Shown: positions 1 through 12,034, numbered from the stretch's first letter. The stretch: DNA of 64,000 nucleotides from Craterostigma plantagineum (GCA_027422505.1 JAPQWV010000017.1:19407501-19471500), one strand, 5' to 3'. Translations and numbers: made by a program. The notes: a model not told the origin generated them from the sequence alone.

Positions 1-249
1 TATAATAGTATACGTGGACCTTAGAGCGAAGGGTCATTGACAGAGTTGGCTTCGGGGTCCTGACTTGTCACTAGTTTGCTAGGCCCGCCTTGTTCGAGGT
101 TGAACATGGGTCAGCGGCGACATGCGATCTTGACAACGAAGTGCAACTACTGGGCATTGATAGTCGTGAGGGATTCACAACCTCGCAAGTAATCGAGGTA
201 TATGTCCTATGCATATTCGGGGACAAGGAATTACGGAATCTTTGCAAAG

Positions 250-269
250 TATAAAAACTAACTCACGTG
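250..269 (+). promoter_or_regulatory. Candidate LTR promoter: TATA box and G-box
   Basis: TATAAAA at 250-256 is followed by CACGTG at 264-269. The same pair sits in the 3' LTR at 7681-7687 and 7695-7700. A G-box binds plant bZIP/bHLH factors. That this is the element's U3 promoter is inference from the motifs alone. Confidence 0.35.
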
Positions 270-908
270 GGACGTGGAGTGTAGTTTAGTAATTTCTTCA
301 TCACGAATTTGACATAGTGTCGGGTTAGTGAGTTTGACATTACCATGGCTTTCACTCGACCGGGACATATGTGAAGGGTCTATACGTATTACGACGATCT
401 ATAGTCGGTTCGGAAAATACGAAGAACATACTCAACACGGGATTTATTCGGTACCACGGGATTGGCTAGGTGCTTACCGAATTCTTGGATTCCTCCCTTG
501 CCGGGTTGAGACGAACCAAGAGAGTCGGGCTTAAAAAGGATCACTAGGATAGTATCTGATAAATTGAGATGTGTTATTACATAACGGTCTTGGAGACGTT
601 AATAAAACATTAAATATTAGTTTTAGAAACTATATTTACTTGGAATAAGATTCTCGGAATGAAACGACAAAGAATGGACCGAAAACAAGGTTCACAACCA
701 TGAGCAAGGTTCATCAAGGTCGTGAAGCCCGCCTGAAAAGTAGCAACAGATTCCAAAATTCATATCTCACAATCTAGACCTTGGATTGCGAATTCCTTTG
801 GTCAAAATCAAGATTGGTGAGTCTTCTATCTGTGGCTAAAATTTCAGGTCAATCAGGCATCGTTTACACCTCGAACGGATGGAAAATCTGTCGCAAAGCT
901 GTTGCATG

Positions 909-1053
909 TCACGGCCGTGACACATGCGTGCCGTGGCCGTGACGCACAGCAGAGGCTGAGTTTTGGCCTCGACATGGTCACGGCCGTGACCATTATGAGC
1001 CAGGCCGTGAAGGGTGTTGTCACGGCCGTGAATAGGCTTGTTTCAGGCCGTGA
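909..1053. repeat. Cluster of GGCCGTGA words and TCACGGCCGTGA palindromes in the 5' LTR
   Basis: Six GGCCGTGA words lie within 145 bp. Three of them (909-920, 978-989, 1020-1031) are perfect 12-bp TCACGGCCGTGA palindromes, and the middle one extends to 16 bp (976-991). The block is CpG-rich within AT-rich sequence. Its role is unknown; it could be a binding-site array or a methylation target. Confidence 0.85.
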
Positions 1054-1711
1054 CGGGCGTCGGTTTGGCCAAATTTAATCCAAATCAAGTCCAAATTCAT
1101 TCCTTGTTCTTATGTGAGACATATGGGACATTGTCTAGTCATTTGATGACTTTATACAAAGGAATCAAACAAGAAATGAGTCATGTAGGACATGATTTAA
1201 TTAGAAAATCATTTTCAATAGTTGAATGTTGATTTTAATGTCTTGGACTTGGAAATTTCGTTAAGTCCATTTCTTACTCCAAAGATTAGTTCTAAGAGAG
1301 AGTTGAGAAAAAACTTTGGTTGTTCTTTGAAAAACCTAAGTTTGTGAGTGAGTTTATAGTAAATCACACACATATGCACATCTCTTCTAAACATCTTCCC
1401 CTCCTCTCTAGCCATCCTTGGGAGGAGGTGGAATTTGGATATGTCCCGGGGTCGGCGTGACGATCTTGTCAAGGTGTTGGAGCTCGGAGAGGTCACGACG
1501 TTGCTCGGATCGAACTACGACAACCGGGATGGCAAGGCGAGAGCTAGGATCTTCGCTACAAGGGTAAGCTACGAAAATCCTTATTACGTGTCATGCATAT
1601 TTTCTTTACATAACCAAGCGATCTGGGGCTCCTTACGGGGATCCCGGGAAAAATTTTAAACTTCCGCTGCGCCCGGAGTTCGATCTCGGGACACCCGGGG
1701 TTCCCCAACAG

Positions 1712-1723
1712 TGGTATCAGAGA
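1712..1723 (+). other. Primer binding site (tRNA-iMet type)
   Basis: TGGTATCAGAGA starts two bases after the 5' LTR end. TGGTATCAGAGC is the usual complement of plant initiator tRNA-Met 3' ends. It fixes the element orientation as plus. Confidence 0.85.
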
Positions 1724-4700
1724 CATGCTTGGTTTTAAGAAACGACATAAATGAACCCGAAAAGATCTCGGTTGTGCAAATCACTTAGTCACTCGAGCGT
1801 CATAGCATGAGTTGTTCTCGGTTCGAGTTTGCAAACCGAGCGCTTGCATGGTCGGAACACCGTCTCGTTGCGAGCGGTCCGACGTATTGCAGCGCGGTGA
1901 GAAACCGTAGTGGTTGTCTCCCCGGGGATTATAACTTTACTCTTGGAGATGAGTTTAAGGGTGTACTTTACTAAGATTGCTTAGATCTAGAGGTTTAGAG
2001 TAGATCTGCGTAAAAACGTTAGACGTGGTTCGAACGGAAATTTTCAGCGATACCTAAGACGAGAATAGTGAGGCTCATTGGCTCGGGGCGAAGCCTCATT
2101 GCCAACGACTTCCGATTCGAGTTTGAGGGACTCGTCGAAAGCTCAAAAACGAGCGGCTGCCCCTTGTCGTACGTTAAATTACGCATTATTTTTACCGAGA
2201 CTGTGACGTTCAACGGATCCGGGTCTGAACTCCGGTGATTGCGAAGTCCGACTCCGATGAAGTAGCGATAAGGACCAGTGACGTTGTTTTTGTGTTCCGG
2301 GCTGTTTTGAACATTTTGATTGGCCGATAAGGTTTTGGTCCAATTCCATTCATTTTAGGACTTTAAATGATCGGGTCATGTTAATAGTTCTAATGGGTCT
2401 TTAAATAGTTTAAGCCCAATAAGTAACCCTAATGGGACTAATGGGCTTGGCCCAAGACAAGCCAAAATTTCGTTTCGGCTTCTTTGAGCGTTTGTTGTCG
2501 CGTACGTATTTATGTTGTGTATGCATGATATGATAATGACGTCAGCGTGGACTTAGGCTCTATTTCCGGGTGATATGTTAAGGGTGACAAGGTCCCCCCC
2601 CCCCCCTTGTATTTTATTTGATATTATACGGGTTGTCCGGGACAACTGATCCCCCCGTTCTGTACTTTATTAATTTGTAGAAAAATTAGTTTAAGTATGG
2701 TGGACGTACGAGTACGAGGCGAAGATACAATAGAAGTCGTTCGAGGACTTGGAGATCGCTCGAAGACATGGCGTTACCCCAAAGATGAAGAGATGTTATT
2801 TTTATGAAATAAATGTAGTAGAGTAGAAATAGTCTGTGGTCGTCTTGTAGGCAAACTAGGTTTACCGCAATTTCGTGCATGTTTGTTTGAACGTGCATTA
2901 TTAAGTGCTTGCATGTGAGACATATTCTCTCGGTTGGACAAAATACTAAGTGAGTAAAGGGACTTGGTTCCTGTCTTCTATCAAGCTCGAAACCATTGCA
3001 CTTGAGTGTCGTGTGAGGTTTGTTCCGAGTTATCGGCGCCGATCATCTCGCTCTTGTTGTAGTTGGTCCGAGTGCGTTAAGACATTTAAAGTCAAGCTCG
3101 TTATTGATACGGCTTGAGTGTGTGCGGTTTGTTCCGAGTTATCGGCGCCAAACATTTCACTCTTGTCGTGGAATTTCGGGTGACTGTCGAAACGCCGTAC
3201 TCCGAAACATATTCACGCCTTATAAAGTGTTATCCTACGGGCGGGAATTTCTAAATGTTAGGATTGAGCCAGACGTTGATAGGTCGCACTTGGGCTGGTT
3301 ATTTCCCAATTATTCCTGTTAGGGTGAGGGTTCCTGACCGGAGACGAAGTTGTTGAAACACTCATGAGATGGACTCGTGTGAGACACGAGGCCATCTATG
3401 GGTTCGTGTGGGACACGACGCCGTCCGATTAATAGGCCAACAAACTGTTAGGTTGAGGCTTATTTCTGTGGAGCGGGGATCTCAACCCCACTATGAAACC
3501 ATCAACGAGGTTTCCGAAATCTCTATCGGGAGAATGAGATTTTGCATTAAAATAGTGGGAGTCAGGTCAAGAGAAAAAGTCCTTTCAGTGCCTGACGAAT
3601 AATACGTTCGACCCGATAATTGTTATGTCTTCTGCATTATATTTCTTTCTATTATGATTGACAAACCCATTATATATGAATACTGCTTTATTGTTTGGTG
3701 GGACTGAACAATATGGATTTGATCCAATCTAAGGATGGTCCTAATATGGATTTTTCGAAAATGCATATTCTCGTAAAATGGATCGTTTAGTAATAATGTA
3801 CAACTAGCCATTGTGGCATAAGTTGGCATAAATTTATTACTTCATAAAAAGGGCTGTAAAACAGCAATCTTGCATAGCTTCATATTTGAGTCTATCGATC
3901 CAATACACATAAAGAATAAGAGAACGTAATAAAAGGGTCCAATTGGGTTGGACAAGTATTTCCAAGGGCAAGGCATTGGAATTTGTACTTACCTAAACTT
4001 TGAGTTTGAGGGCCTTAAATTTTGAATAATATGTTTTTGAAACTAATTATTCTAAAACAATGACTGGGTTCTAGATAAGTTGAGATGGTACTCACTTATT
4101 AGTTATGAACATACTAGATTCCAGTGGAAGTTTTTCAGCATTGAGAGATTATGATCAATGTTAAATGCGGACAAGGTGTCCAAATAATTACATTGCATCA
4201 ATATTTCTCTGTTTAAATTTGGGCATAGTTTCAGTTACATAATTGCCTTAAAATACCCAATGGTATTAAATACATTATTTTGAATAAATGTATGCGATTT
4301 TATTTTTGAAATAAATTCACTGGCAATTAATAGTTGTTTGAAAATAATATTGTATTGTCCAAATTTAAAACTGTGAAATGAATTACCAACAAAAGTAACT
4401 TTGAGTTGATAAAGAAGATTTTATTGTCTCTTTGATTTGGTTATGCCGAAGTTCGAGATTCAAGTGTTGGATAAACACGACATTGTTAAGTCGTGGGAAT
4501 CTCATAACATCAGCAAAAGGTGACAAATCACCCTTCACGGGGAATTAATAAAAGAGTCATAAATCTTCCGGGTTTGACCCACACTAATGTTTGTGGACAA
4601 AATATTGTATTTGCCCAAGGTAATTTCTATTAATTTTTAAACTTCACAAATAATCACTTTTCTTAGAGATTAGTGTATGCGTTAAGTTACAAATTTTAAA

Positions 4701-6946
4701 TCCTTGATAAGATCGATGAAATTAATTTAAAATAAACAGCGAGATAAAAGAAGCATTTGATTTGATCAAACTGGCTAATTATTCTCGAGTTAAGAATGAG
4801 TTCTTTGGAAAGAACGTCATCTTTTCACAGTTGACTAAGAATGCTGTTGATGATGTCTCGAGACAAGAAGTTAGACTTCATGCACGCGGGCCATCATAGT
4901 CGATAGTCACGCATGCGCTTCAACAGTTGTATGATATCAAACAATATTGGATAAAGTTTGATCTTTGCCGAACTAAATTGTTCCCATATGGTGTGGGTTT
5001 GCGTATGAAAGGCAATGAACGTTCTATACAGAATTCCTTTGAGGTCAATTAATTTGCACCTTACGAAATTTGGAATTAGTAAGATACTGAGCTTAAATCA
5101 TATAAATGGGGTTGCCCCATTTGAGTGAGAAAGCTTATGCAGTTGTGTATATGAAAAAGGAGAATATTAAGGTCGTTGTTGTCTTGGAACTCAACATTGA
5201 CAATCTCACTTTTGACAATTTTGAAAAACGTCAAAGCCTTAGAGGCTCATGAATTTTTAAAAAATGGTTTATTCGAGAATGAAGAGTGGGAGTGGTAACA
5301 AAGGGAGTGTCGACCGAAACACCTTAAAGATGTTTTAGTGCTAGACCGCACTTAAAGAAAAGTCCGAGATACACCCATAGTTTCATAGGTCGGATAGAGT
5401 GTCTCGCCAGCCTGAGAGATACTGTATAATACATGTCGAGCATATGGATTGCTGCGAGCTGTATAGTACGCATTGAGCACGGGGTTGCTGCAATGAAGGG
5501 ATATGCTATTAACAATCTCACTACCCTTGACCAAGCAATAATGGTTAAACTCGCTTAGATGGCTTATTCTGTGAGAGCAGATGAACTCCATGCACAACAA
5601 CCATGTCTTGATTAGATCTAAAAGACTGGTTGAAATATACGAAGCAAGGCTTGTATGGAAAAGGTTGAGTATTAAATGATGGGCTTTGACTCTGAGGAAA
5701 CCTTTTCAATTGTTGCAATAAAGTTTACTAAATCTTACTCACACAGATGCACGCTTTTACGAGATCTGTCAGACGGATGTGAAAATCGTATGTCTCTAGG
5801 AGATGTAAATGAAAAGCCCAACGATTTTATATCGCAAGCAGATGCTCATAGTGTGTGAATTGGTGTCTTTGGTTTGATGAAATAGTTGGGAACTATGAAA
5901 TCATAAGTACAAAGATAGCCTTTAGTATCGTATTAAAAGCAGTGGGAGTTAGATATAATCTTCGTATTGTACGAGAGATGTTGCCTTTAGGAAAGAGAAC
6001 AATATTGAAATACTCCGAATGGTAAAAGCGGGGCTTTGACCAATTCTCCATAAACGATTTGGGATAAAATACCTACATTCATGGAACAAACTATTTGGAG
6101 ATAGTATTTAATACAGAATGGTAGGTTTATCCCAGGCCCTTTACTTGAAAAGACGAGGTCAATTACAAGATAAAGGGTTATTACCTACGATTTAGTTTTC
6201 TATGTTCTCGTTGCGAGGTAGATCGGAAAGCTGAATCGAGTAACATATACAGTTATAATAAGTGGCCTTGTATATGCGGAGTTTGACTCGCATTTTTGAC
6301 AAAAGATAAACTCGCATTTTTGACAAAAGATAAATACGCTAAGAGCGTTTGTCAAAATTTAGGCTACCTAGGTAATTACAATAGCCATGATGTTGGTCTA
6401 TTTGAATGGAGAAATATAGGTGGACAGTTAGACTTATTTTCGAACTCCAGTTTGACGTGGGTGATCGAAAATCCACTTAGGGTTTAGTTTTACAAAGTTT
6501 AATGGTAGAACAGTACCTTGAAATGGTTTCAAGGAAGTACTTACTGTTAGTACATGGGCATCGTAAGAGTTCGTATCCCAAGTCAACCATGCGCACGTGC
6601 GCAAATAATTACCTGGGAGGTAAGAAATCAGTTTGGATATTGAAGTCTTCTGGGAAGAACTTTAAATAGTTCCAGGCATTGTGGGTCTACTGCTGCCATT
6701 GTGGTGCAACAATAGCAGAATGACCACTTTAGGTAACGAACCATAGTCTCACAGTTAATCCAGACAAAAGAAAAGAAAGAAATATTACATGTTGCATGTA
6801 TCGTTGAAAAATGGCTGCTGAGCCGTGCAGGAGATTGTGCCGTGGAAATGTGGCCGTCCCATTCACTGTGCCTTTTATACAGGCAGTGCTGAATAACGTC
6901 TTTTGAAGACGAGTATTAGATACGCACAGCATATGGCACCGAGTGC

Positions 6947-6956
6947 AAGTGGGAGA
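6947..6956 (+). other. Polypurine tract
   Basis: AAGTGGGAGA lies just before the TGTTGGGG start of the 3' LTR. This is the usual plus-strand priming position, and this form is common in plant copia-type elements. Confidence 0.7.
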
Positions 6957-6957
6957 T

Positions 6958-9145
6958 TGTTGGGGATATGCCCTCGGAATGCCATTCGAGGATGTAATGA
7001 ATTGGGCATAAACATGAACCTGTTATTCACACTTTAATATTTGGATATTGTATTCAAATATTTATTTATGGAATTAGGCATATTATTTATTTACCTATCC
7101 AGTCTTACTAGGCATCCGGTGAGAAGGTAAATAAATAAAACTCGAGTTTAGTCACCGATTCTCATGGGATGAGAGAGGGGGCACCGATGAGCTATTATTC
7201 TCGGATATAAAATTAGTCCATAAGTCTTAGACTTCAGTAGGGTGACTGAATGTCGATCATGACTTATTTGTTGATGACTCTAAAATGGTTGTGCCAATCA
7301 TTCGCTTGGGAGCGGGAGGTCGTAACATTGGTATGAGTTGAATCTGGGGATTAACTTGTATTTGGACACGACTCGTAATCGACGATCACATGGCTAATTA
7401 CTCGTTGAGTGTTAATGATCGATCGATTGACTATAGTAGTATACGTGGACCTTAGACTGAAGGGTCATTGACAGAGTTGGCTTCGGGGTCCTGACTTGTC
7501 ACTAGTTTGCTAGGCCCGCCTTGTTCGAGGTTGAACATGGGTCAGCGGCGACATGCGATCTTGAGAACGAAGTGCAACTACTGGGCATTGATAATCATGA
7601 GGGATTCACAACCTCGCAAGTAATCGAGGTATATGTCCTATGCATATTCGGGGACAAGGAATTACGGAATCTTTGCAAAGTATAAAAACTAACTCACGTG
7701 GGACGTGGAGTGTAGTTTAGTAATTTCTTCATCACGAATTTGAATAGTGTCGGGTTAGTAAGTTTGACATTACCATGGCTTTCACTCGACCGGGACATAT
7801 GTGAAGGGTCTATACGTATTACGACGATCTATAGTCGGTTCGTAAAATACGAAGAACGTACTCAACACGGGATTTATTCGGTACCACGGGATTGTCTAGG
7901 TGCTTACCGAATTCTTGGATTCCTCCCTTGCCGGGTTGAGACGAACCAAGAGAGTTGGGCTTAAAAAGGATCACTGGGATAGTATCTGATAAATTGAGAT
8001 GTGTTATTACATAACGGTCTTGGAGACGTTAATAAAACATTAAATATTAGTTTTAGAAACTATATTTACTTGGAATAAGATTCCCGGAATGAAACGACAA
8101 AGAATGGACCGAAAACAAGGTTCACAACCATGAGAAAGGTTCATCAAGGTCGTGAAGCCCGCCTGAAAAGTAGCAACAGATTCCAAAATTCATATCTCAC
8201 AATCTAGACCTTGGATTGAGAATTCCTTTAGTCAAAATCAAGATTGGTGAGTCTTCTATCTGTGGTTAAAATTTCAGGTCAATCAGGCATCGTTTACACC
8301 TCGAACGGATGGAAAAACAAAACTGTCGCAAAGCTGTTGCATGTCACGGCCGTGACACATGCGTGCCGTGGCCGTGACGCACAGCAGAGGCTGAGTTTTG
8401 GCCTCGACCTGGTCACGGCCGTGACCATTATGAGCCAGGCCGTGAAGGGTTTTGTCACGGCCGTGAATAGGCTTGTTTCAGGCCGTGACGGGCGTCGGTT
8501 TGGCCAAATTTAATCCAAATCAAGTCCAAATTCATTCCTTGTTCTTATGTGAGACATATGGGACATTGTCTACTCATTTGATGACTTTATACAAAGGAAT
8601 CAAACAAGAAATGAGTCATGTAGGACATGATTTAATTAGAAAATCATTTTCAATAGTTGAATGTTGATTTTAATGTCTTGGACTTGGAAATTTCGTTAAG
8701 TCCGTTTCTTACTCTAAAGATTAGTTCTAAGAGAGAGTTGAGATAAAACTTTGGTTGTTCTTTGAAAAACCTAAGTTTGTGAGTGAGTTTATAGTAAATC
8801 ACACACATATGCACGTCTCTTCTAAACATCTTCCCCTCCTCTCTAGCCATCCTTGGGAGGAGGTGGAATTTGGATACGTCCCGGGGTCGGCGTGACGATC
8901 TTGTCAAGGTGTTGGAGCTCGGAGAGGTCACGACGTTGCTCGGGTCGAACTACGACAACCGGGATGGCAAGGCGAGAGCTAGGATCTTCGCTACAAGGGT
9001 AAGCTACGAAAATCCTTATTACGTGTCATGCATATTTTCTTTACATAACCAAGCGATCCGGGGCTCCTTACGGGGATCCCGGAAAAAATTTTAAACTTCC
9101 GCTGCGCCCGGGGTTCGATCTCGGGACACCCGGGGTTCCCCAACA
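6958..9145 (+). repeat. 3' LTR (complete, 2188 bp)
   Basis: It runs from TGTTGGGGA to TTCCCCAACA. Compared with the 5' LTR it carries scattered substitutions and one small insertion near 8316. The TATA/G-box pair (7681-7700) and the GGCCGTGA cluster (8344-8488) are both conserved. Its right edge abuts copia RT sequence directly. Confidence 0.9.
8344..8488. repeat. GGCCGTGA/TCACGGCCGTGA cluster in the 3' LTR
   Basis: This is the second copy of the six-word palindromic block, with the same order and spacing as in the 5' LTR. The only changes I see are outside the words. Confidence 0.85.
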
Positions 9146-11660
9146 GATGAAGAGCCCATCCCTTTGCAGCTGCGACAGCTAGAACCATTCGAACAGTAAC
9201 TAGTTTTGCTACAGGCGAAAAGGACTCAAAATTGTCTTCCCCTTCTATTTGAGTGTAGCCCTTTGCCACCAAACGGGCTTTGTATTTATCGACGGACCCA
9301 TCTGGATTATATTTTACCTTATAGACCCACTTACAACCAATAGGTTTCTTACCTCGTGGCAAGCAGTGATGGTCCAGGTATGATTATCCTCCAAGGCCTG
9401 CAGCTCTTTGGCCATCGCCTCCTGCCACTCAGTTTTAGTTTTAGCCTGCTCATAAGAGTAAGGTTCTGGAATTCTGGAAACATTAGCCAAAAAGCACATA
9501 AATGATGGATCTATGTATGGTTGTTGTGTGAAAGGAAAGGTGGCTGGAGGTATAAAGCTGTGTTTGGGGGTGCATGGGGCTGTTTTATTTGCTGAGAAGG
9601 TGATATAATCTTCCATCCAAGCAGGTTGTTTCCTTGGCCTGGGAATGGGTCTGGTGGGAATTGAAGATTGTATAGGTATTGTAGGTTCTGATTCGATGTC
9701 TGCTAAGGGCACAGAGTGATCATCCTGACTTGTGTTTTGTATCGTATGAGGTAGGTCCATGTTGATCTAGTAAAATCATCAACCAAAGTGAGGAAATAAT
9801 GGCAGTTTGTGTGAGTTGGTTGTGCATAAGGCCCCCACAAATCAGCATGAATCATCTCAAATTTGCAAGTGGTATTAATAGCACTGGTAGGAAAAGATTG
9901 TCTGTGTTGTTTAGCTAGTGGGCAAATATCACAGCTAGAATTCTCACAAGTAATAGAATCTATATGCTGCATTACAGAAATAGATGGATGGCCTAGTCTA
10001 GAATGCCAATTTATTGTAGAATTGGAAACATTGACATTCAAAATATTATTCTCAGAAAAGGTTCTGAGTAGAATTCTGGGAAGGTATGTGTCTAGCATGT
10101 GTTTGATAGTACGTGGCTCAAAAAATGACTGGTTGATAATGTATAGTCCCTTGGTGATTAGGCCAACACCAATGACTTCTTTAGTGAGATGGTCCTGTAA
10201 AATTGAGCAGTGAGCCAGAAAGATACAGTAAATATTAGACTGCTCTGCCAATTTTCGAATAGAAAGTAGGTTATATTGAAAGGTGGGGACATGAAGGCAT
10301 TCTGTGAGTGTGATCTTAGGACATAGAGTCACACTGCCTATGGATTTTATTTGTCTGGCTGTGCCATCAGGCTGTGTACAGAGATGGTGTGGCTAGTTGG
10401 TCGAAGGTGATGCATAAGGTTTAGATCCATGCATGTATGATGTGTGGCACCAGAATCCATAATCCAGCAATCCTTATTCTTAAAGTCAAGCAAACTAGAC
10501 TGAGAAACAGAGTGTGTACCTGCAGTCCGAGTATTGTGCAAAGTTGGTGTTACTCTGACCAAGCTGGTTGTTAAAATTGCCTCTGCCCTTCACAGCTCTA
10601 TGAAGCTCTTCCTGCAGGAGATTCATCTTCGTCAACAGCGTGTTGAGATCGGGCTGAAAATTTCCTTCATCCATTGCAAAAGGAGTCTCAGCCATTTCAG
10701 ACAGGTTTGCCGCTCCTTTTTGAGTGTGAGTTTCTCGACTTCCCTTCCACCAGTCAGGAAATCCCTTTAGCTTGAAGCATCCCTCACGATCATGACCATT
10801 CTTATTGCAATAGCTACAGAACAACTTAGCCTTTTCGTTCTTCCTCTTTTCAACTAAATTCATACCATGGTTGGTTTTCCTTTCCAGTGTTTGATGAGGC
10901 CTAGACACAAAGAGCGTTGTTTCAGATACATTGAGGATTGGTATGGCTGACTGAATCTGCTTCTCTACTCTTTGCACCATAGAGTATGCCTTGTTTACAG
11001 TTGGAAGGGGGTCAAGCATCATGATGTGATCCTTCACTGCCTGGAAAGATTCATTCAATCCAAGGATGAACTGCACCAGCTTATCCTCTTCTTCTCTATT
11101 TATCAGTATTTTGGCTACGTCAGGTGAACACTCAGGAATCGGCCTGAAGTGATCATACTGATCCCACAGCTTCTTCAAAGCACTATAGTACTTAATCAAA
11201 GGCAAATCTCCTGGCTTGGTCGAACTCAATTCTTCTCTCATTCGCAGCAGCATTGGCCCGTTCGTACCACCATATCTCTCAGCTAATTCGTCCCATAGCT
11301 CCTTCGCTGAGTTAACATACATGAAGTTATCCATGATATCACGAGAAATAGACGCAACGATCCATGACTTGACTGTGCTATCTACTCTCTTCCACCTCAC
11401 ATACTCAATAGTATCAACCTGAGGCTTCGTACATGTTCCATCAATAAATCCGATCTTCATTTTTTATTCCAAGGCAGTAATCATCGCACGATTCCAGCTC
11501 CAATAGTTTGCCTCAGTCAATTGGAACGAGATTAGCATCATACCTGGATTGATGTCATCGTGCAGGTTGAACACATCAGGACAATTCATCAGTTGCGATC
11601 CCAACGAGTTCTGATTGTTTCTCCTTCCAAATCAGATTGATTTTCGATTTCCGTCGCCAT
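9146..11660 (-). pseudogene. Broken copia gag-pol polyprotein
   Basis: The start ATG is at 11660. The frame shifts near 11600, and a stop stands just before MKIGFIDG (11460). Gag continues to about 10500 with a UBN2-type capsid region and a CX2CX4HX4C zinc knuckle starting CSYCNKNGHDREGC. The protease motif DSGATHH lies near 10440-10470. Pre-integrase is visible as WHSRLGHPS with CDICPLAK. Integrase begins HADLWGPY and continues through VDDFTRSTW, then jumps near 9745 into the linker that precedes RT, losing the middle Asp and the Glu of the catalytic triad. RT resumes (LEDNHTWTI, then after another frameshift near 9360 [20 protein letters not shown]) and is cut after GWALH by the LTR insertion. 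Confidence 0.88.
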
Positions 11661-11732
11661 GATATTGCAGTTAAAATCAAATGCTGCTATGCGTATTGCT
11701 ATCTCCAATTCGATCTATTGCAGCAACCTAAA

Positions 11733-11744
11733 GCTCCGATACCA
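11733..11744 (-). other. Primer binding site of the copia element
   Basis: On the minus strand this reads TGGTATCGGAGC, a tRNA-iMet complement, directly after the LTR end ...GAGCTCAACA. Confidence 0.75.
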
Positions 11745-11987
11745 TGTTGAGCTCTTGAATCAATCGCTCGATAGTTTCTGTTGAGAGGAAAAATTCTTTT
11801 CTATTTCTGTATATTACCAAATGTGTACAGTATACTCTACTATTTTATACAAGATAAAAGCGTGAAACAATATCTAGCAACTACTTACCTATTCACAACT
11901 AATTAACTAGCAGCAAATAGAATAATATAAAATATTAGCTATGCAGTGTATCCCGTAAGGCTGTATCTTGAATATCTAACTTCAACA
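11745..11987 (-). repeat. 5' LTR of the copia element
   Basis: The block of 243 bp is bounded on the minus strand by TGTTGAAG and GAGCTCAACA, adjacent to the primer binding site. The partner LTR is outside the window, so the outer edge (TGTTGAAG at 11987) is inferred from the terminal signature only. Confidence 0.6.
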
Positions 11988-12034
11988 GAGGTGGATATAT
12001 ATCACGTATTTCCACGAGAACATGGTCGTTCTTT

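Larger units (their letters stand above)
1..1710 (+). repeat. 5' LTR (partial; first ~480 bp outside window)
   Basis: It matches the 3' LTR from about 7436 to 9145 almost base for base and ends TTCCCCAACA at 1710. It contains a TATAAAA box at 250-256, a G-box CACGTG at 264-269, and a cluster of GGCCGTGA words at 909-1053. Short open frames here (328-534, 1038-1232, 1435-1659) recur in the other LTR but resemble no protein family, so I treat them as chance frames. Confidence 0.88.
1711..6957 (+). other. Interior of the LTR element, no recognisable coding capacity
   Basis: All frames are broken by stops; the longest frames (about 100 codons at 3020-3322) resemble no gag or pol domain. Internal structure includes a 13-C run near 2594-2606, a duplicated block of about 55 bp (3002-3056 and 3113-3168, sharing GTTCCGAGTTATCGGCGCC), and a 24-bp tandem duplication near 6288-6335. 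Because the LTRs are still about 98% identical, decay of a full gag-pol after insertion is unlikely. The interior was probably already non-coding when it was copied. Confidence 0.7.
1..9145 (+). mobile_element. Non-autonomous LTR retrotransposon, left end cut by the window
   Basis: Two long direct repeats (1-1710 and 6958-9145) flank a 5.2 kb interior. The LTR begins TGTTGGGGA and ends TTCCCCAACA, so it has the TG..CA ends of an LTR and a 10-bp terminal inverted repeat. A tRNA-Met-type primer binding site follows the 5' LTR and a purine-rich tract precedes the 3' LTR, giving plus orientation. The two LTRs differ by roughly 28 substitutions and a few small indels over about 1.7 kb by my hand count (about 98% identity), so insertion is fairly recent. 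I find no gag, protease, integrase or RT in the interior. It must therefore be mobilised in trans, like LARD-type elements. The insertion splits the RT of an older copia element; the right flank begins GATGA (9146-9150), and the matching left copy lies outside the window. Confidence 0.88.
9146..11987 (-). mobile_element. Ty1/copia element, internally deleted and interrupted
   Basis: Read on the minus strand from 11987: a 243-bp LTR, primer binding site, gag, protease, GAG-pre-integrase, a truncated integrase, then an RT fragment that stops at 9146 where the younger LTR element has inserted. The rest of RT, RNase H and the 3' LTR should lie left of the window. Gag has an in-frame stop and frameshifts, and the integrase core is deleted, so the element is dead. 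Order gag-PR-INT-RT is diagnostic of copia. Confidence 0.88.

Noticed and set aside
1711..6957. Possible degraded gag-pol inside the LTR element
   Set aside because: I tried the three forward frames in several places and saw no zinc knuckle, DSGA protease, integrase or RT motif; a profile search would be decisive.
8650..8931. Minus-strand frame of 93 codons repeated in both LTRs (also 1215-1496)
   Set aside because: Open in both LTR copies only because the LTRs are nearly identical; no known domain and no sign of coding constraint visible by eye.
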